Shown in pieces: positions 1-10,503 of a stretch of DNA of 64,000 nt. Each line of letters opens with the position of its first letter. The first letter of the stretch is position 1. Source of the stretch: Leptodontidium sp. MPI-SDFR-AT-0119 (taxonomy: Eukaryota; Ascomycota; Leotiomycetes; Helotiales; Leptodontidiaceae); contig JAHLEZ010000029.1 in the NCBI GenBank assembly GCA_020726505.1, positions 62,001 through 126,000 of the forward strand, read 5' to 3'. A program made the position numbers and the translations under genes. The notes beneath the pieces were generated by a model, which saw only the letters and a list, made by a program, of their open reading frames with translations, searched no databases and was not told where the DNA came from.

Positions 1-1273
1 CTCGGTCGAGTAAGTCCCCTCTGAAAGAAGTTCTGCTTCTTCATAGTATTTCGAATGTTTGCTTCTTAAAACCAACCTTTCTCAAGCCGTTACTGGACAT
101 TGAGGCCCCCATCTTGAAAGAGTGTGATGGCAGTGACTGACTATGTGTTGCTTCGATTCAGGCACGCCATTGAGCTTTTATAAACTTGATCCAGCAAGCA
201 CGGTGACTTTCAATACAGGTGTTCGAGATTTGATTCAAGAAGCTCCAGATAGTCCTATTGGTGGACAGCCTGCTGCCCCTATGGACAATCGTACCGTGGG
301 AACGATGGCTGTCCAAGGCAAGTCACTGGCCTCACCGCCGCCAATGACGAAGAAGCCTCTCAGATCCCGTTCAAACTATTCCGACTCAATGCCAGTTCCC
401 TCTCGAAGAAATCAACATTCCATTGAGCCTTTTGCGACCTTGGAAAATACTGCTATTACCTCGAGACCAGGAACACCACAGAGTGAGGCTTCTATGACAA
501 TGGTCACGGCACCGGATACCCCATTATTCGGACGGCGAAATGAGTTTAGTGATATGTCGGATATCGCATTTGACGGAAGTCCTGGATCGGGCACTGAAGT
601 CAAGGATTTTGCAGCGGTTGACAAAGTCAATGAGAGCAAAGCGGATCCCGAAGTGGACGTTTGCCCTGATTGTGATCTTCCCAGTGCCCAACCCGGTGAA
701 TCAGCAGCCTCCAACGGTTTGAGCCTCCCATCTTCCGGAGCCCCAATATCTTCTGTACCAAGTTCTGGAATTTCACCATCTAGTGCGCCCAACCTACCAG
801 CTTCCAAGTCACCAGCCTCTGGGGTCTCTCCTAGTGGTCTCCCATCTACTGGTCTTCCGACTAGTACCATCCCGACATCTGGTTTTTCGGCGTCTGATGC
901 TCCTTTGCTTTCGCTCCCGGGAGTTCCTCAAGTAGGAAGTGACGGGCTTTATGTTCCTGGTTCTAATCTCCCAGGAGGTTTGGCCGTACCCGCTGATATC
1001 ACTGGTAAACTCGATCCTCCCGGAACCCCTGTTCCGAGCAAGAAGCGAATGGCCTTGGGGAAGGGGAAGAAGAAAGGCCAGAAGGTAGTTCGACGTGGTA
1101 GGCACTTGATCCTGCGTAAGCCAGTCCTTGCATTGGTTGTAGGTAGACAGCTAGCTGGGCCAACCTCAGCAGCCCTGAAATTGGTTTCGAAGGGTACCTC
1201 AGTTGATCCCGCCGCATTCAAGGATGCTGCAGTTCCAGATGCAGTCCCACAGCCTGTACCATTGCCAGCTTGA
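1..1273 (+). CDS. Ser/Pro-rich hypothetical protein (3' part; 5' end outside window)
   Basis: Only the 3' portion is present. Bases 1-9 look like the tail of an upstream exon followed by a GTAAGT donor; an intron runs to the CAG ending at 161, and the long terminal exon is 162-1273. The in-frame ATG at 143 lies inside this intron, so I do not take it as the start. The visible part (about 370 residues) is low-complexity. It has a run of degenerate repeats rich in Pro, Ser and Gly such as 'SSGxPxS' over its middle third, a single CPDCDLP motif, and a very basic stretch (KKRMALGKGKKKGQKVVRRGR) near the C-terminus that could bind nucleic acid or act as a nuclear localisation signal. No enzyme motif is seen. 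Function unknown. Confidence 0.6.
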
Positions 1274-1605
1274 CAAAGAAAGATGAGTCACCGGTTGCGA
1301 AATCGACTGGAAGAAATGGAATGGGCGATTATGGTACACAGAGAGCTTGATGAAGTAGTTTGGGAGGAAAATTGGTCCTTACCTCCTGTTTAGCCAGATT
1401 GTCTACAACAATTGTCGAGTCTCGAACCCAATCAAAAATGCATTCGTTATTCCGTTAGAATGAAGTCCAATTACTTTTTTGACCAACTTCCAAGCCATGG
1501 GTATTCCCAAACGCCTCGCAATGCACCGAAACCCTCAATACCATCCCTCACATCCCTATTGTCAGTCGTATGTACCTTAAGTATCCTTCCTCACAAACAC
1601 AACCT

Positions 1606-2529
1606 TTAAACACCCAAATGCCTAGCCCGAGCAACCCTCTCCCTCTCATCCAAGTCCTCCTTTGCATACCGCGCAACCACCTCGTCGACTCTCTGCTTCG
1701 CGCGGCTCAAGCCCGTATCGCCCATCTGTCTGAACTTCCCTCTCATCTCGAAGAGTTGCAGGAGTGTCTTTGCACGCGCGAGATCTTCGTCTAGCTGTGT
1801 GGGAGAAGGGGTGTTAGCTTTTTGGCTTGGTCTGGTATGGAGTGGGGTGGATTGGGCATAGGAATGAAGGGAAGGGAGGGTGGAGGGGGTGTTTACCTCA
1901 ACACCCGAATGTCCGCCAATGGGTGTACTCGCACCACTTCCTCCCATGCTCATGCTCGTGCTGGCACCAGCACTGGCATTGCTTCCCTCCCTGGCAAAAC
2001 TCGGCGTCTTGACCCCGGACCCGGCAGTCGATTGGGATCGCGATATAGATACGATCCGCCGTCCTAACTTGTCGAATTTCGGGGGCGAGTTGTTGCGTCG
2101 GGTTGAAGGGTTGTTGGTTGGGGTGCCGGGACCCGTGGATGAAGAGGTGGAGGCGGATTTGAGTGGTGTGAGGAGGGAGAGGGCGGCGTGGGGATCCTGG
2201 GGTTGGAAAGTGGTGTTAGGATTTGTTGGTTGTGGAGTTGGATTTTGTTGTGGGGAGAAGAGGGAGAAGGAGAGGAATGAGAAGGGGGAGTTTGAGGTGG
2301 GGGATAGAGGAGGAGAGGGAGGGGGAGAAGGAGAGTGGCATGAGAGATGTGGGGATGCATTTGTATTTGTACTTGTGTTTGAGGGGGTGGATGTGGATGT
2401 GGGTGTAGAAGACCCAGGAGGAGAGAAGTGAGGTGGGGATGAGGAGGGGAAGAGGGGACGCACTGCGTTTTGGAGGGTTTGCAAATCCGCGATGATTTGC
2501 GCGATTTGGAGACCTTCTGTTGAGGACAT
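1606..2529 (-). CDS. Hypothetical Pro/Ser/Thr-rich protein with helical ends
   Basis: The frame is open from ATG at 2529 to the stop at 1606 (307 aa unspliced). A likely intron at 1896-1795 (GTAAAC donor, CACACAG acceptor, 102 bp, a multiple of three) would give 273 aa and join a Ser/Gly-rich stretch directly to a charged helical C-terminus starting VELDEDLARAK. The N-terminal 30 residues and the last 60 look alpha-helical; the middle is disordered, built of Pro/Ser/Thr/Asn. No signal peptide, membrane span or recognised domain. The helix-linker-helix layout would fit a scaffold or small complex subunit, but that is inference. The intron is uncertain because retaining it leaves the frame open. 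Confidence 0.5.
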   Translation of the reverse strand: MSSTEGLQIAQIIADLQTLQNAVRPLFPSSSPPHFSPPGSSTPTSTSTPSNTSTNTNASPHLSCHSPSPPPSPPLSPTSNSPFSFLSFSLFSPQQNPTPQPTNPNTTFQPQDPHAALSLLTPLKSASTSSSTGPGTPTNNPSTRRNNSPPKFDKLGRRIVSISRSQSTAGSGVKTPSFAREGSNASAGASTSMSMGGSGASTPIGGHSGVEVNTPSTLPSLHSYAQSTPLHTRPSQKANTPSPTQLDEDLARAKTLLQLFEMRGKFRQMGDTGLSRAKQRVDEVVARYAKEDLDERERVARARHLGV

Positions 2530-3045
2530 CGTGAGGAGTGTGGATGGTAGGTATGTGCGGTATGGTATGTGATGGGTGGATGGGGGTGGTTGTGGTTGTG
2601 GTTTGGAGTGGAGAGGAAGGGGATGTCAAAAAGGACGTGGTGTTGAACGGGAGGTTGTTTTTTTTGCCAGCAGGCAAGATAATGTACCGAGGTAGTTGTT
2701 CGATAAGGCAGCGCGAATGGAAGCCTTGCAGGTATGCTGCAAAGAGAATTTGAATTGAATACAATACCAGATTTTTGACTGAGTCTACCTCACAATATTA
2801 TGGTCTGAAGTCCAGATGCTGACTTGAGATGATGGAATGTCTCGAACAAACCTTGAGACATTGAACTTGCAGGGATGTCGAAAAAGAGGCGTGAGCTTGT
2901 CCATCTCCCGCTTCTCCCCACTTTTGGTGTCGGCGTCCACTGCCAGTGGAGGGCAGTGCATTTGCTTGTCCTGACTTCCTCTACCACAAGACAAGCTGGG
3001 TAAATATCTGGTTTACCCCTCTTCTTCTTCTCTCTTTCGCCCATC
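2530..3045. promoter_or_regulatory. Divergent intergenic region
   Basis: This 516-bp stretch separates two head-to-head starts (2529 on minus, 3046 on plus) and must hold both promoters. A CT-rich tract sits just before the plus-strand ATG, as is common in fungal promoters. No other element is recognised. Confidence 0.4.
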
Positions 3046-3983
3046 ATGTCCCTCATCTTCCGTCGCGGACTCGCGACAACATCGATGGCTTCTTTGAAGA
3101 AAGCTTCGAAGGTGGTGTGCATTGGGAGGAATTATGCGTGAGTCTCTCCCTCCCACCCTTCATGAAATGACGCCTTGAAGCTTCAGCTCGAAATTTTATT
3201 TGTATTATGTTTTAGAAGATGGACAATTGCTAACTAGATTTAACCTCTTAGAGACCATATCACAGAACTAAACAGTGCCCGTCCAAAACAACCATTCTTC
3301 TTCCTCAAGCCCGCGAGTTCCATCCTCCCTCCTGGTGCTGGACCAGTCATCCGACCCCGAGGCGTGGATCTACATTATGAGGTTGAGCTGGCACTGGTTA
3401 TGGGGAAGACGGTTAAAGATTTAGAGGCTGGTGATATGAAGGGGGCATTGGATGCTATTGAGAGTGCGTTTCTCTTCCCCCAACCTTCAATCTTTTCATT
3501 TCGTCAATTGAGTCAAGTAAAGTTCAATTGGATCAGGACTAACTTTATATAACAGGCTACGCAATGAGCATCGACATGACAGCCCGCAACGTTCAGAACG
3601 AAGCCAAGAAGAAGGGTCTCCCATGGAGCATCGCCAAGGGCTTCGACACCTTCCTACCCGTTTCGAACATCATCCCCAAATCCTCCATCCCAGACCCGCA
3701 TAAAGTTGAATTATACCTCACCGTCAATGGGGAGTCCAAACAGCTCGATTCCACCGATCTCATGCTCTTCCAGATCCCGAGGATATTGAGCGATATCTCG
3801 AAGGTTATGACGCTCGAGAAGGGTGATGTAGTGTTGACGGGTACGCCCAAGGGTGTTGGGAGTGTGAAGCCGGGTGATGTTATGAGGGCTGGGGTTAGGG
3901 TGGATGGGAAGGAGCTTGAGGAGGGGAAGATTGAGGTCGCGGTTGAGGAGTCGACGAGTAGTTATGAGTTTAAGGAGACGTAG
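3046..3983 (+). CDS. Fumarylacetoacetate hydrolase family protein, FAHD1-like (acylpyruvase/oxaloacetate decarboxylase)
   Basis: Three exons, 3046-3137, 3252-3463 and 3556-3983, join in frame to give 243 aa, close to the usual 220-240 aa of FAHD1 proteins. Seen in the sequence: a basic N-terminus (SLIFRRGLATTSM) that resembles a mitochondrial presequence; VVCIGRNYADH; the metal-binding family signature LHYEVELALVMGK; the core YAMSIDMTARN; KGFDTFLPVS; and VVLTGTPKGVG near the C-terminus. Known for the family: FAHD1 enzymes are mitochondrial Mg2+-dependent hydrolases of acylpyruvates that also decarboxylate oxaloacetate. The ATG at 3046 is chosen because it gives the presequence and leads directly into the conserved GRNYADH block. 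Substrate is not readable from sequence alone. Confidence 0.88.
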
Positions 3984-4642
3984 GAGTTGGATATGTATAT
4001 ACTGTCGTGGTCAGAATTGTATATTGGATACCCTGGATATATTGGATGCATTGAGTGTTTATAGAAGGGACACATATTCCCTGTTGTGAGAATTATTCAA
4101 ATGACTATGGTTCTGTAACAATGTATGTCCACTTCTCTACCGAGGTAGTTCAGACAATCATAGGTCTATCAATACTAAATAATGGGCAACTTAAGCAGGT
4201 GACTAGGGGTTTGCAGTATTTGCATAGGTACATATGTAGAGGGTACTTACAAATATTGTTGTTCTTGAAGTTTACAAAAGGCATTCGAGTACTCAACCAA
4301 ATTTACCCGAGAAGAATAAGAGATGTCAAAACATACCACAATTGAAAGCTCGAATTAAACCATGCAATCGACTCATGACTAGAAATCGTACCACAGGACC
4401 ATTTGAATGCACCCCACAACCAAGCTGGTGGTAAACATAGCGTGTTTACCCCATGTCAGCTAGGTACTACGTATTCCCGATAAGCCGATAAGGCTGAATA
4501 AGGTAACAAAATCCAAGCTCCCCAACGCGTCGAGCTCACCCTCTCTCATCACCAAACAACCACCAACTCCAACACCTTTCAACCTTTCAACCAAACAAAC
4601 CCTCAGTCATTACCTCCCCCACCCCTCCCACCCACAAACACA
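3984..4642. other. Intergenic, no gene seen
   Basis: Between the FAHD1-like stop and the EAF6 start. The left half is AT-richer 3'-flanking DNA; the right 150 bp is C/A-rich (repeated CCAAC/CAACC), typical of a fungal 5' leader just before the EAF6 ATG. No convincing ORF or repeat. Confidence 0.4.
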
Positions 4643-5436
4643 ATGTCCGAAAACAACCCCCCACCAAACAGCAATCCCAGCGGCGGCAAACCCACCACCA
4701 CCAGCGCCGCCGCCGACGTCCCCGGCCAGCCCTTCTACGACAAGACACGCGCGCACCTCCGCACGCTCCTGCACAAGCGCCGCGAGCTCGAGGCAAAGCT
4801 GCAATCCCAGGAGGCGGATATCCTGCGCAAGGAGACCGAGTACCTCGAGGACACGCCGCATGGGAATATCATCATCGGGTTCGATGCGTATACGAAGGGC
4901 GTTAGTGTTGTGCCTGGGCAGAGGAGGAGATTGGTTGTCGTGGAGGGGAATAGGGTGTTCAGTAGGAGTAGTGTTAGTTTTGGGAATGGTGGGGTATGTG
5001 TATTTCTATTCCTTTTCACTTCATGTCTTTATCTTCTGTTTGTTTGATGGTTGCTGGTTGTGGATACTGGATTGGATTAGGATGGGATGGAGGGATGGAT
5101 GATGAGCAAACGGAAAGAAGTCACTGAATGAATGATACAAGTGCTGACGCGTGATACGATCTTCAGGATTCTCCAATGGATACAGCTCAATCAACACCTG
5201 TAGCTGCCATGGCGCCTACACCCCTCTCAACATCCTTCCTGAAAGGCGATGGTGGTTCTAACCATGCTACGCCTACTAGTGCGACGAGCGCGAATAAAAC
5301 CGGTGCGGGCGGCGCGAAGAAGAATAAGAAAGGTGCTGGTGCTGCTGCGGGGGCCGGGGCGACGGAGGATAGCGATACTGATACGAGGGATTCGAAGAAG
5401 GCGAGGACGAACTTTGGGGCTGTGGGGAGGAAGTAG
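4643..5436 (+). CDS. EAF6: Chromatin modification-related protein EAF6 (NuA4 histone acetyltransferase subunit)
   Basis: Two exons, 4643-4993 and 5167-5436, separated by a 173-bp intron (GTATGT...TTCAG), give 206 aa. The conserved Eaf6 core is clear: a coiled-coil segment (KTRAHLRTLLHKRRELEAKLQSQEADILRKE, roughly residues 34-64) followed by YLEDTPHGNIIIGFDAYTKG. The N-terminus is Pro/Asn/Ser-rich and the C-terminus is disordered, with Ala/Gly/Lys runs and a final basic/acidic tail ending GAVGRK. Known role: Eaf6 is a small non-catalytic subunit of NuA4 (and of NuA3/MOZ-type complexes) acting on nuclear chromatin. Length is in the fungal range. The alternative, an unspliced 134-aa protein, would end within the intron and lose the conserved C-terminal tail composition. 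Confidence 0.9.
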
Positions 5437-5815
5437 GATGATTTTGGGTTGGTGAGACGGTGGTGGGTTGGAGGTGAGAATCGAAAGCTGCTTTAAGGAA
5501 GGGATGGAGAATGGATAGATGGTGTGGGGAAAGGGATGGGTGGATGAAGCAATTCGGGCATGGCTGGCTGGTCGGTGTTTGGCGTTGGGATGTATACCTA
5601 CTTGAGTCTTTCAAGGAGAGCGGCGGAAGATTATGCGAAAGGGCATGCTACACTGCATGAGGCGCTCTGGTGCATGGATGGGGAGTTGGTCATACACTTT
5701 TGGATACCAATGCTCGAAAACTTATTTTAAAAGCCATTCGTTTTTTGAAGTTTGGTCATTTCTTGTGTCATGTATTCTGGACGCTACTCTCTACTTTTCT
5801 GCTCTCTTACTCAAA
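5437..5815. other. Convergent intergenic region
   Basis: 3' flanks of EAF6 (plus) and of the JmjC gene (minus) meet here. No ORF, repeat or obvious structure. Confidence 0.4.
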
Positions 5816-7637
5816 TCATGGCACCTCAGCATCACTATCATCCCCAAACCCAAAACTAAAACCCCCACCACCCACAGCACCATCCTCTCCATCCCCCTTC
5901 CCATTAACAACATCATCCCACTTCCTCTTCCGCCCCTCCCTCGCCCTCTCCAACTCCTCCAAAGCACCCTCCAACAAATCCGGATACTCCCTCCTCAACC
6001 CCTCCACAAAAGTCCCATACGGATCCACAACCTCCTTCTTAAACCCCGAGACCTGCTCACTCTTATCGCGCATAAAAGCCAACACCCTCCCCAGATGAGC
6101 CCTCGGCACGAAATTCTGCGTCACGGCAATCGACGCCTCGAGATTAACGACCAGATGCCACCAGCCGCTAGGAACATGCAGGACCTCCCCCTCGCGACAC
6201 ACGCCCTCTACACATCCTGGTGTCTTGCGGGCTTCGGAGTGGAACCCCAATAACCATTCGGCGATGCTGAGGGGGGAGGTCACTTCGCTTTGGTCGGAGG
6301 AGACGTAGACGCCTGGTGGGGGTGCGCTGGATGGAGTGGAGGGGAACATGATCCAGTATTTTGAGCCTTTAAGGACGGCGTTCCAGGCGGATGTTGCGTT
6401 GGGGTCTTTGTGGTAGGTTGAGCCGCTGCGGGAGGGGCCTAGGATTAGCCATTTGTCGTCTGGTCTGGAGGCGCCGAGGACGGCGAAGAGGTCTTCCCCG
6501 AAGCAGGTTGGGATGGTGTAGGATGGTGGGTTGGTGTTGGTGTTTGAAGTGGTGGTGGTGTTGAGATTCATCTTCTGCACGAAACTCCTGTCGAAGAGGT
6601 AGAGTGGGCTTTCGTCGCTGCTGTTGTTCATGTAGCTGATGTAGGTTGAGAGAGTCCAATCTACAGCCTCAGCGCGGAATTTCACATCCCCGTATTGCTG
6701 TAAGAGGGTGGTGGTGTTCCAGGTCTTGTAAATGGGCCATGAGCGGACGGGCTCGGTTAGGATGAAGGGCTTGTCGCTCCATTGAGAGGAGAATTCTGAA
6801 GGTGTGAGGTTCGAGAGGCGGGGAATAGCATTACTTGCTGGGATGTTGGTCGTGTAGGGTAAGAGAGAGGTGTGTGTACAGAGAAAGGGACGGTAGAGTA
6901 CATCTGAGAAGACGTTGTTGCATTGGATCTGAGAGGTTTGCTCAGGACGCAGGTTGAGGAGTGTAGAGCGCCATGTTCCGAGCCAAGTGAAGGATCCTGA
7001 TTTGGAGAGTGGTGACCTGGATTGGTTAGCTTTGCTTGGAGAATGTGCACATGTATGACTTTGGCATGGCTGAATGATGTGTCTTCTGCTGGGTATCTCC
7101 GATCCCGAAGGATTTGGTTTAAAGTGCCATCTCTGACTGCTTTCTCCTCCAAGCTCCATCAAGAGTCAAAAGGCATGCCGCTCTCAAAGTACTTAAAAAA
7201 TGACCAAAGACTCAAAGTACCAAGAATAACAAAAGGCTCAGAGTGCCAAAAACAGAAACTCTCACCAAAGCAGAGATAGCAAAGCAATGCCGTACTATGA
7301 AATCTGTCACTTACTCAATAAACAGTGCCTTCCACAAGTCATCGGACCTACAGAATGCATACAAAAACTTGCATGTTGCACCCAAGTAACGTAGCTTGTA
7401 TGAGTCAAGATACTCCAGGAAAAGTGCTAAGATCTCATCTGGAAATGTTCGAAATGAACCGATGAAATTCCTCGCAATACTGGTAGCGGTATATTGGTTC
7501 CCAGCCGGCTTCACCCCCAAAGGATGAGGCGGAATAGCATGAGGTGACTCCTCGATAGACAGTGACTCAACTCCGCCACTAGGATGGACTTCCATGGCTG
7601 GATCACCAGAATCTCCTGAAATGGCTGACGACTTCAT
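5816..7637 (-). CDS. F-box and JmjC domain protein (JMJD6-like 2-oxoglutarate oxygenase)
   Basis: Two exons, 7637-7315 and 7016-5816, with a GTAAGT...CTAAC...CCAG intron, give 507 aa. The first exon ends in an F-box-like segment (FRTFPDEILALFLEYLDSYKLRYLGATCKFLY), which suggests docking to Skp1. The second exon carries the JmjC fold: LFAVLGASRPDDKWLILGP, then STYHKDPN with the HxD iron ligands (about H310 and D312), a downstream Lys in GSKYWIMFP that could bind 2-oxoglutarate, and the distal His in PSGWWHLVVNLE (about H395). All three metal ligands are therefore present. The C-terminal 40 residues are basic, then Gly/Asp-rich. Relatives are the JMJD6 group (lysyl hydroxylases or demethylases), so substrate is uncertain. 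I start at 7637 because upstream in-frame sequence to 7853 looks like leader; a longer form cannot be excluded. Confidence 0.85.
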
Positions 7638-8311
7638 GGTTGTCCTGAACCCGTACAGTGCAGCCAATTGGAAAGGAACAAAGTCAAAGGTGAAAAAGAG
7701 CCTGAGAAAAATTGTTGCCTCCTCAGCAGCCTTAGCTTGGTGGGAGGGCACACACGCCACTTCGTCTCGTGGCGAGGACAAGAGGAGGGGCAGCGCCTTG
7801 TCTTTCGTACTTGCTAGTGCCTTCCAATGCCTCTTTCTGCGTCCAATCACCACATAGATTCGGCCCCAAAGCCGGGCTGTCGTAATTCACAGTGCAGAAT
7901 TCACGGTTGGCCACCTGTATTCTCCGCAGGTAGGTAGTTCAGTGGGTGCGGTGCGGCGTGGTGCTCTGACTTGCACGCAGAAAATCGCTTAGACTAGCTC
8001 AGCCTAGCGTCTGGACTGTACAAAAATTATTTCCATCTTAACCCATCGCACCCTCCCTCCCTCTCCTCTGCTCCTCATCAAACAATTCCAACAACACCAA
8101 ACACAAAACACATAACATCTAGATCCCAATACAACTCTCGATATCGGGAGTTTGGCATCTAGTTTCTACACAACAGCAGATCACTTGTCGCAGGCTCTCA
8201 CCGAGACCTCTGCGCATTCCACCACCCCACCTCTACCTATCCAACTTCGCGATTTCTAGATCCCAAGCACGGCTTGCGATCTAGATCTTCCCATCAATCG
8301 AAACCGCAATC
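7638..8311. promoter_or_regulatory. Divergent promoter region, JmjC gene and eIF4A
   Basis: Holds the promoters of two head-to-head genes. On the eIF4A side, 8040-8070 is a strong CT-rich tract (CCTCCCTCCCTCTCC) followed by a CAACA/AACAC-rich leader, the pattern found before highly expressed fungal genes. Confidence 0.5.
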
Positions 8312-9759
8312 ATGGCTTCCACCGATAAAGGTCTCGAGGAGATCCCAGAGGGTAAGGCTTCCTGAATCTCTGCGAGCACCACACCGCCACTGGCGAGCAC
8401 ACAGGGAAAAATTGAGCACGCAGAAGCTGATGAAACATTTTTCCAGGTCAAATCGAGTCCAACTATGACGAGACCGTCGATTCTTTTGATGCTATGGAGC
8501 TGAAGCCCGAGCTCCTCCGAGGTACGACGGAAAATTCACATATACCGGGAATCAGGGGTTAATATTTCATGCAGGTGTCTACGCCTACGGTTTCGAGCGT
8601 CCTTCTGCTATCCAACAGCGCGCCATCTTGCCTGTCATCGGCGGTAAGTTTTAACAACAATCCGCGAAATTTTGGCTGTAGCTCATTCTTTTCAAGGTCG
8701 CGATGTTATCGCACAAGCTCAGTCTGGTACCGGAAAGACCGCCACTTTCTCCATCTCTGTCCTCCAAAAGCTCGACCCCACCATCAAGCAATGTCAGGCT
8801 TTGATCCTTGCCCCAACCCGTGAGTTGGCTCAACAAATCCAGAAGGTCGTTGTCGCCATCGGAGATTTCATGAACATTGAGTGCCACGCCTGCATTGGTG
8901 GTACCAGCGTTCGTGATGACATGAAGGCTCTCCAGGATGGTCCCCACATCGTTGTCGGTACCCCAGGTCGTGTTCAGGACATGATCCAACGCCGATTCTT
9001 GAAGACCGACAGCATGAAGATGTTCGTTCTTGATGAGGCCGATGAGATGCTTTCTGTAAGTTTCTGCGTTTCACAAGGTCTGTGCAACTTCTAACATTTT
9101 CATAGCGTGGTTTCACTGAGCAAATCTACGATATCTTCCAACTCCTCCCGCAATCCACCCAGGTCGTCCTCCTCTCCGCCACCATGCCCCAGGATGTCCT
9201 CGAGGTTACCACCAAGTTCATGCGCGATCCCGTCCGTATCTTGGTTAAGAAGGCCGAGCTTACCCTTGAAGGTATCAAGCAATTCTACATTGCTGTTGAG
9301 AAGGAAGATTGGAAGTTGGACACCCTCTCCGATCTCTATGAGACAGTTACCATCACACAAGCAGTTATCTTCTGCAACACCCGCAGAAAGGTCGACTGGC
9401 TTACCGACAAGCTCACTGCCCGTGACTTCACCGTCTCCGCCATGCACGGTGACATGGACCAGGGTCAGCGTGATCTGATTATGAAGGAGTTCCGATCTGG
9501 TTCTTCCCGTGTCCTGATCGCCACTGATCTGTTGGCCCGTGGTATCGATGTCCAACAAGTTTCCTTGGTCATCAACTACGATCTCCCAGCCAACCGTGAG
9601 AACTACATCCACAGAATCGGTCGTGGTGGTCGTTTCGGACGTAAGGGTGTTGCCATCAACTTCGTTACCGCCGAGGATGTCCGCATGATGAGAGAAATCG
9701 AGCAATTCTACAGCACTCAAATCGAGGAGATGCCAATGAACGTTGCCGATCTCATCTAA
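8312..9759 (+). CDS. TIF1: ATP-dependent RNA helicase eIF4A
   Basis: Five exons, 8312-8351, 8447-8521, 8575-8643, 8697-9055 and 9106-9759, give 398 aa, the standard eIF4A length. Every DEAD-box motif is visible in order: [11 protein letters not shown] (Q motif), AQSGTGKT (I), PTRELAQQ (Ia), GG and TPGR (Ib), DEAD (II), SAT (III), [11 protein letters not shown] (IV), ARGID (V), and [13 protein letters not shown] (VI). The protein ends [11 protein letters not shown], the classic eIF4A C-terminus. Role: RNA unwinding subunit of the eIF4F cap-binding complex in translation initiation, in the cytoplasm. Introns cluster in the 5' quarter of the gene, as in other fungal eIF4A genes. The ATG context and the CT-rich leader upstream fit strong expression. 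Confidence 0.97.
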
Positions 9760-10503
9760 GCGTTGTACTCCAGCAAAAACTATAGGGAATCACAGTTTCG
9801 GCATATTCGGTGGTACAAAAAGTGCCTGTGTCGGAGCCCCTTATTCAGGGTAGTGTGATAGTGAGCACGGTGGTTCGCCCGCGTGCGTGGATTAATTGGG
9901 CGGCATAAAAGTTGCTGCATCTCTTGCAGTTTCCATGTTTCTCTCGCGTGTCGTTTGGCATTGCCAACACTTAGAAGGTTGGGCGATGCTTTTTGCTTTT
10001 CGGTCTCGTTCCATGTATCTAAGGATTTGCTTCATTTGGTCATCAATCATGCTGCTTGTCACACGGCTCTCGATCTGCTGGGCTGGGGTCATCCGCAGCT
10101 GTAGATACGGGGACCAAATTCGACGGGTGCAGTGGTGTTCTCGTAGCAAGGCAAAATTCAGACGTAAAAAAATCGTGGTCTTCCAAGGTTCCAAGGTGTC
10201 TCTACTGGTGATTTGAGGTTGTTGTGACCCCCACGTGATTCTTCCTTTCTAAGCGAGTGCTCCTTCTCCTTTCAGTTCTTGGCGTTTTCAGTCCCTCAAC
10301 CTTTCGTGGAAGGAACGTCGTCCACTGGAAGTCCTAGAATTTCTCCCACCAGCACAATTGTGTCCTCTCCTCTCCCCATCTCCCCATCTCCCCATCTCCA
10401 CCGAGCCTCCCATTTCATTCCGTTGCTCGCAACAACGAGATTCTTCCCAACATCGTCATCATCTCCTCGAGCATCCCAAGAACCCGAACCCGCCTGTTTG
10501 AAG
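9760..10503. other. Intergenic between eIF4A and the next plus-strand gene
   Basis: Contains the eIF4A 3' flank and the upstream region of the gene at 10504. The 10279-10503 part is open in frame with that gene but starts without an ATG and is CT-rich, so I read it as leader. A 67-100 aa minus-strand frame at 9892-10194 has no supporting feature. Confidence 0.4.

Noticed and set aside
143..161. ATG at 143 as start of the first gene
   Set aside because: It lies inside a likely intron (donor at 10, acceptor ending at 161); upstream exon sequence at 1-9 continues the frame.
5633..6253. 206-aa plus-strand frame opposite the JmjC C-terminus
   Set aside because: Antisense shadow of a coding exon, Pro/Leu-rich by composition only.
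9100..9720. 206-aa minus-strand frame opposite eIF4A
   Set aside because: Shadow of the highly biased eIF4A coding sequence; no domain.
9892..10194. 100-aa minus-strand frame with a CWQC motif downstream of eIF4A
   Set aside because: No domain, no splice logic, lies in an expected 3' flank; kept only as a weak possibility.
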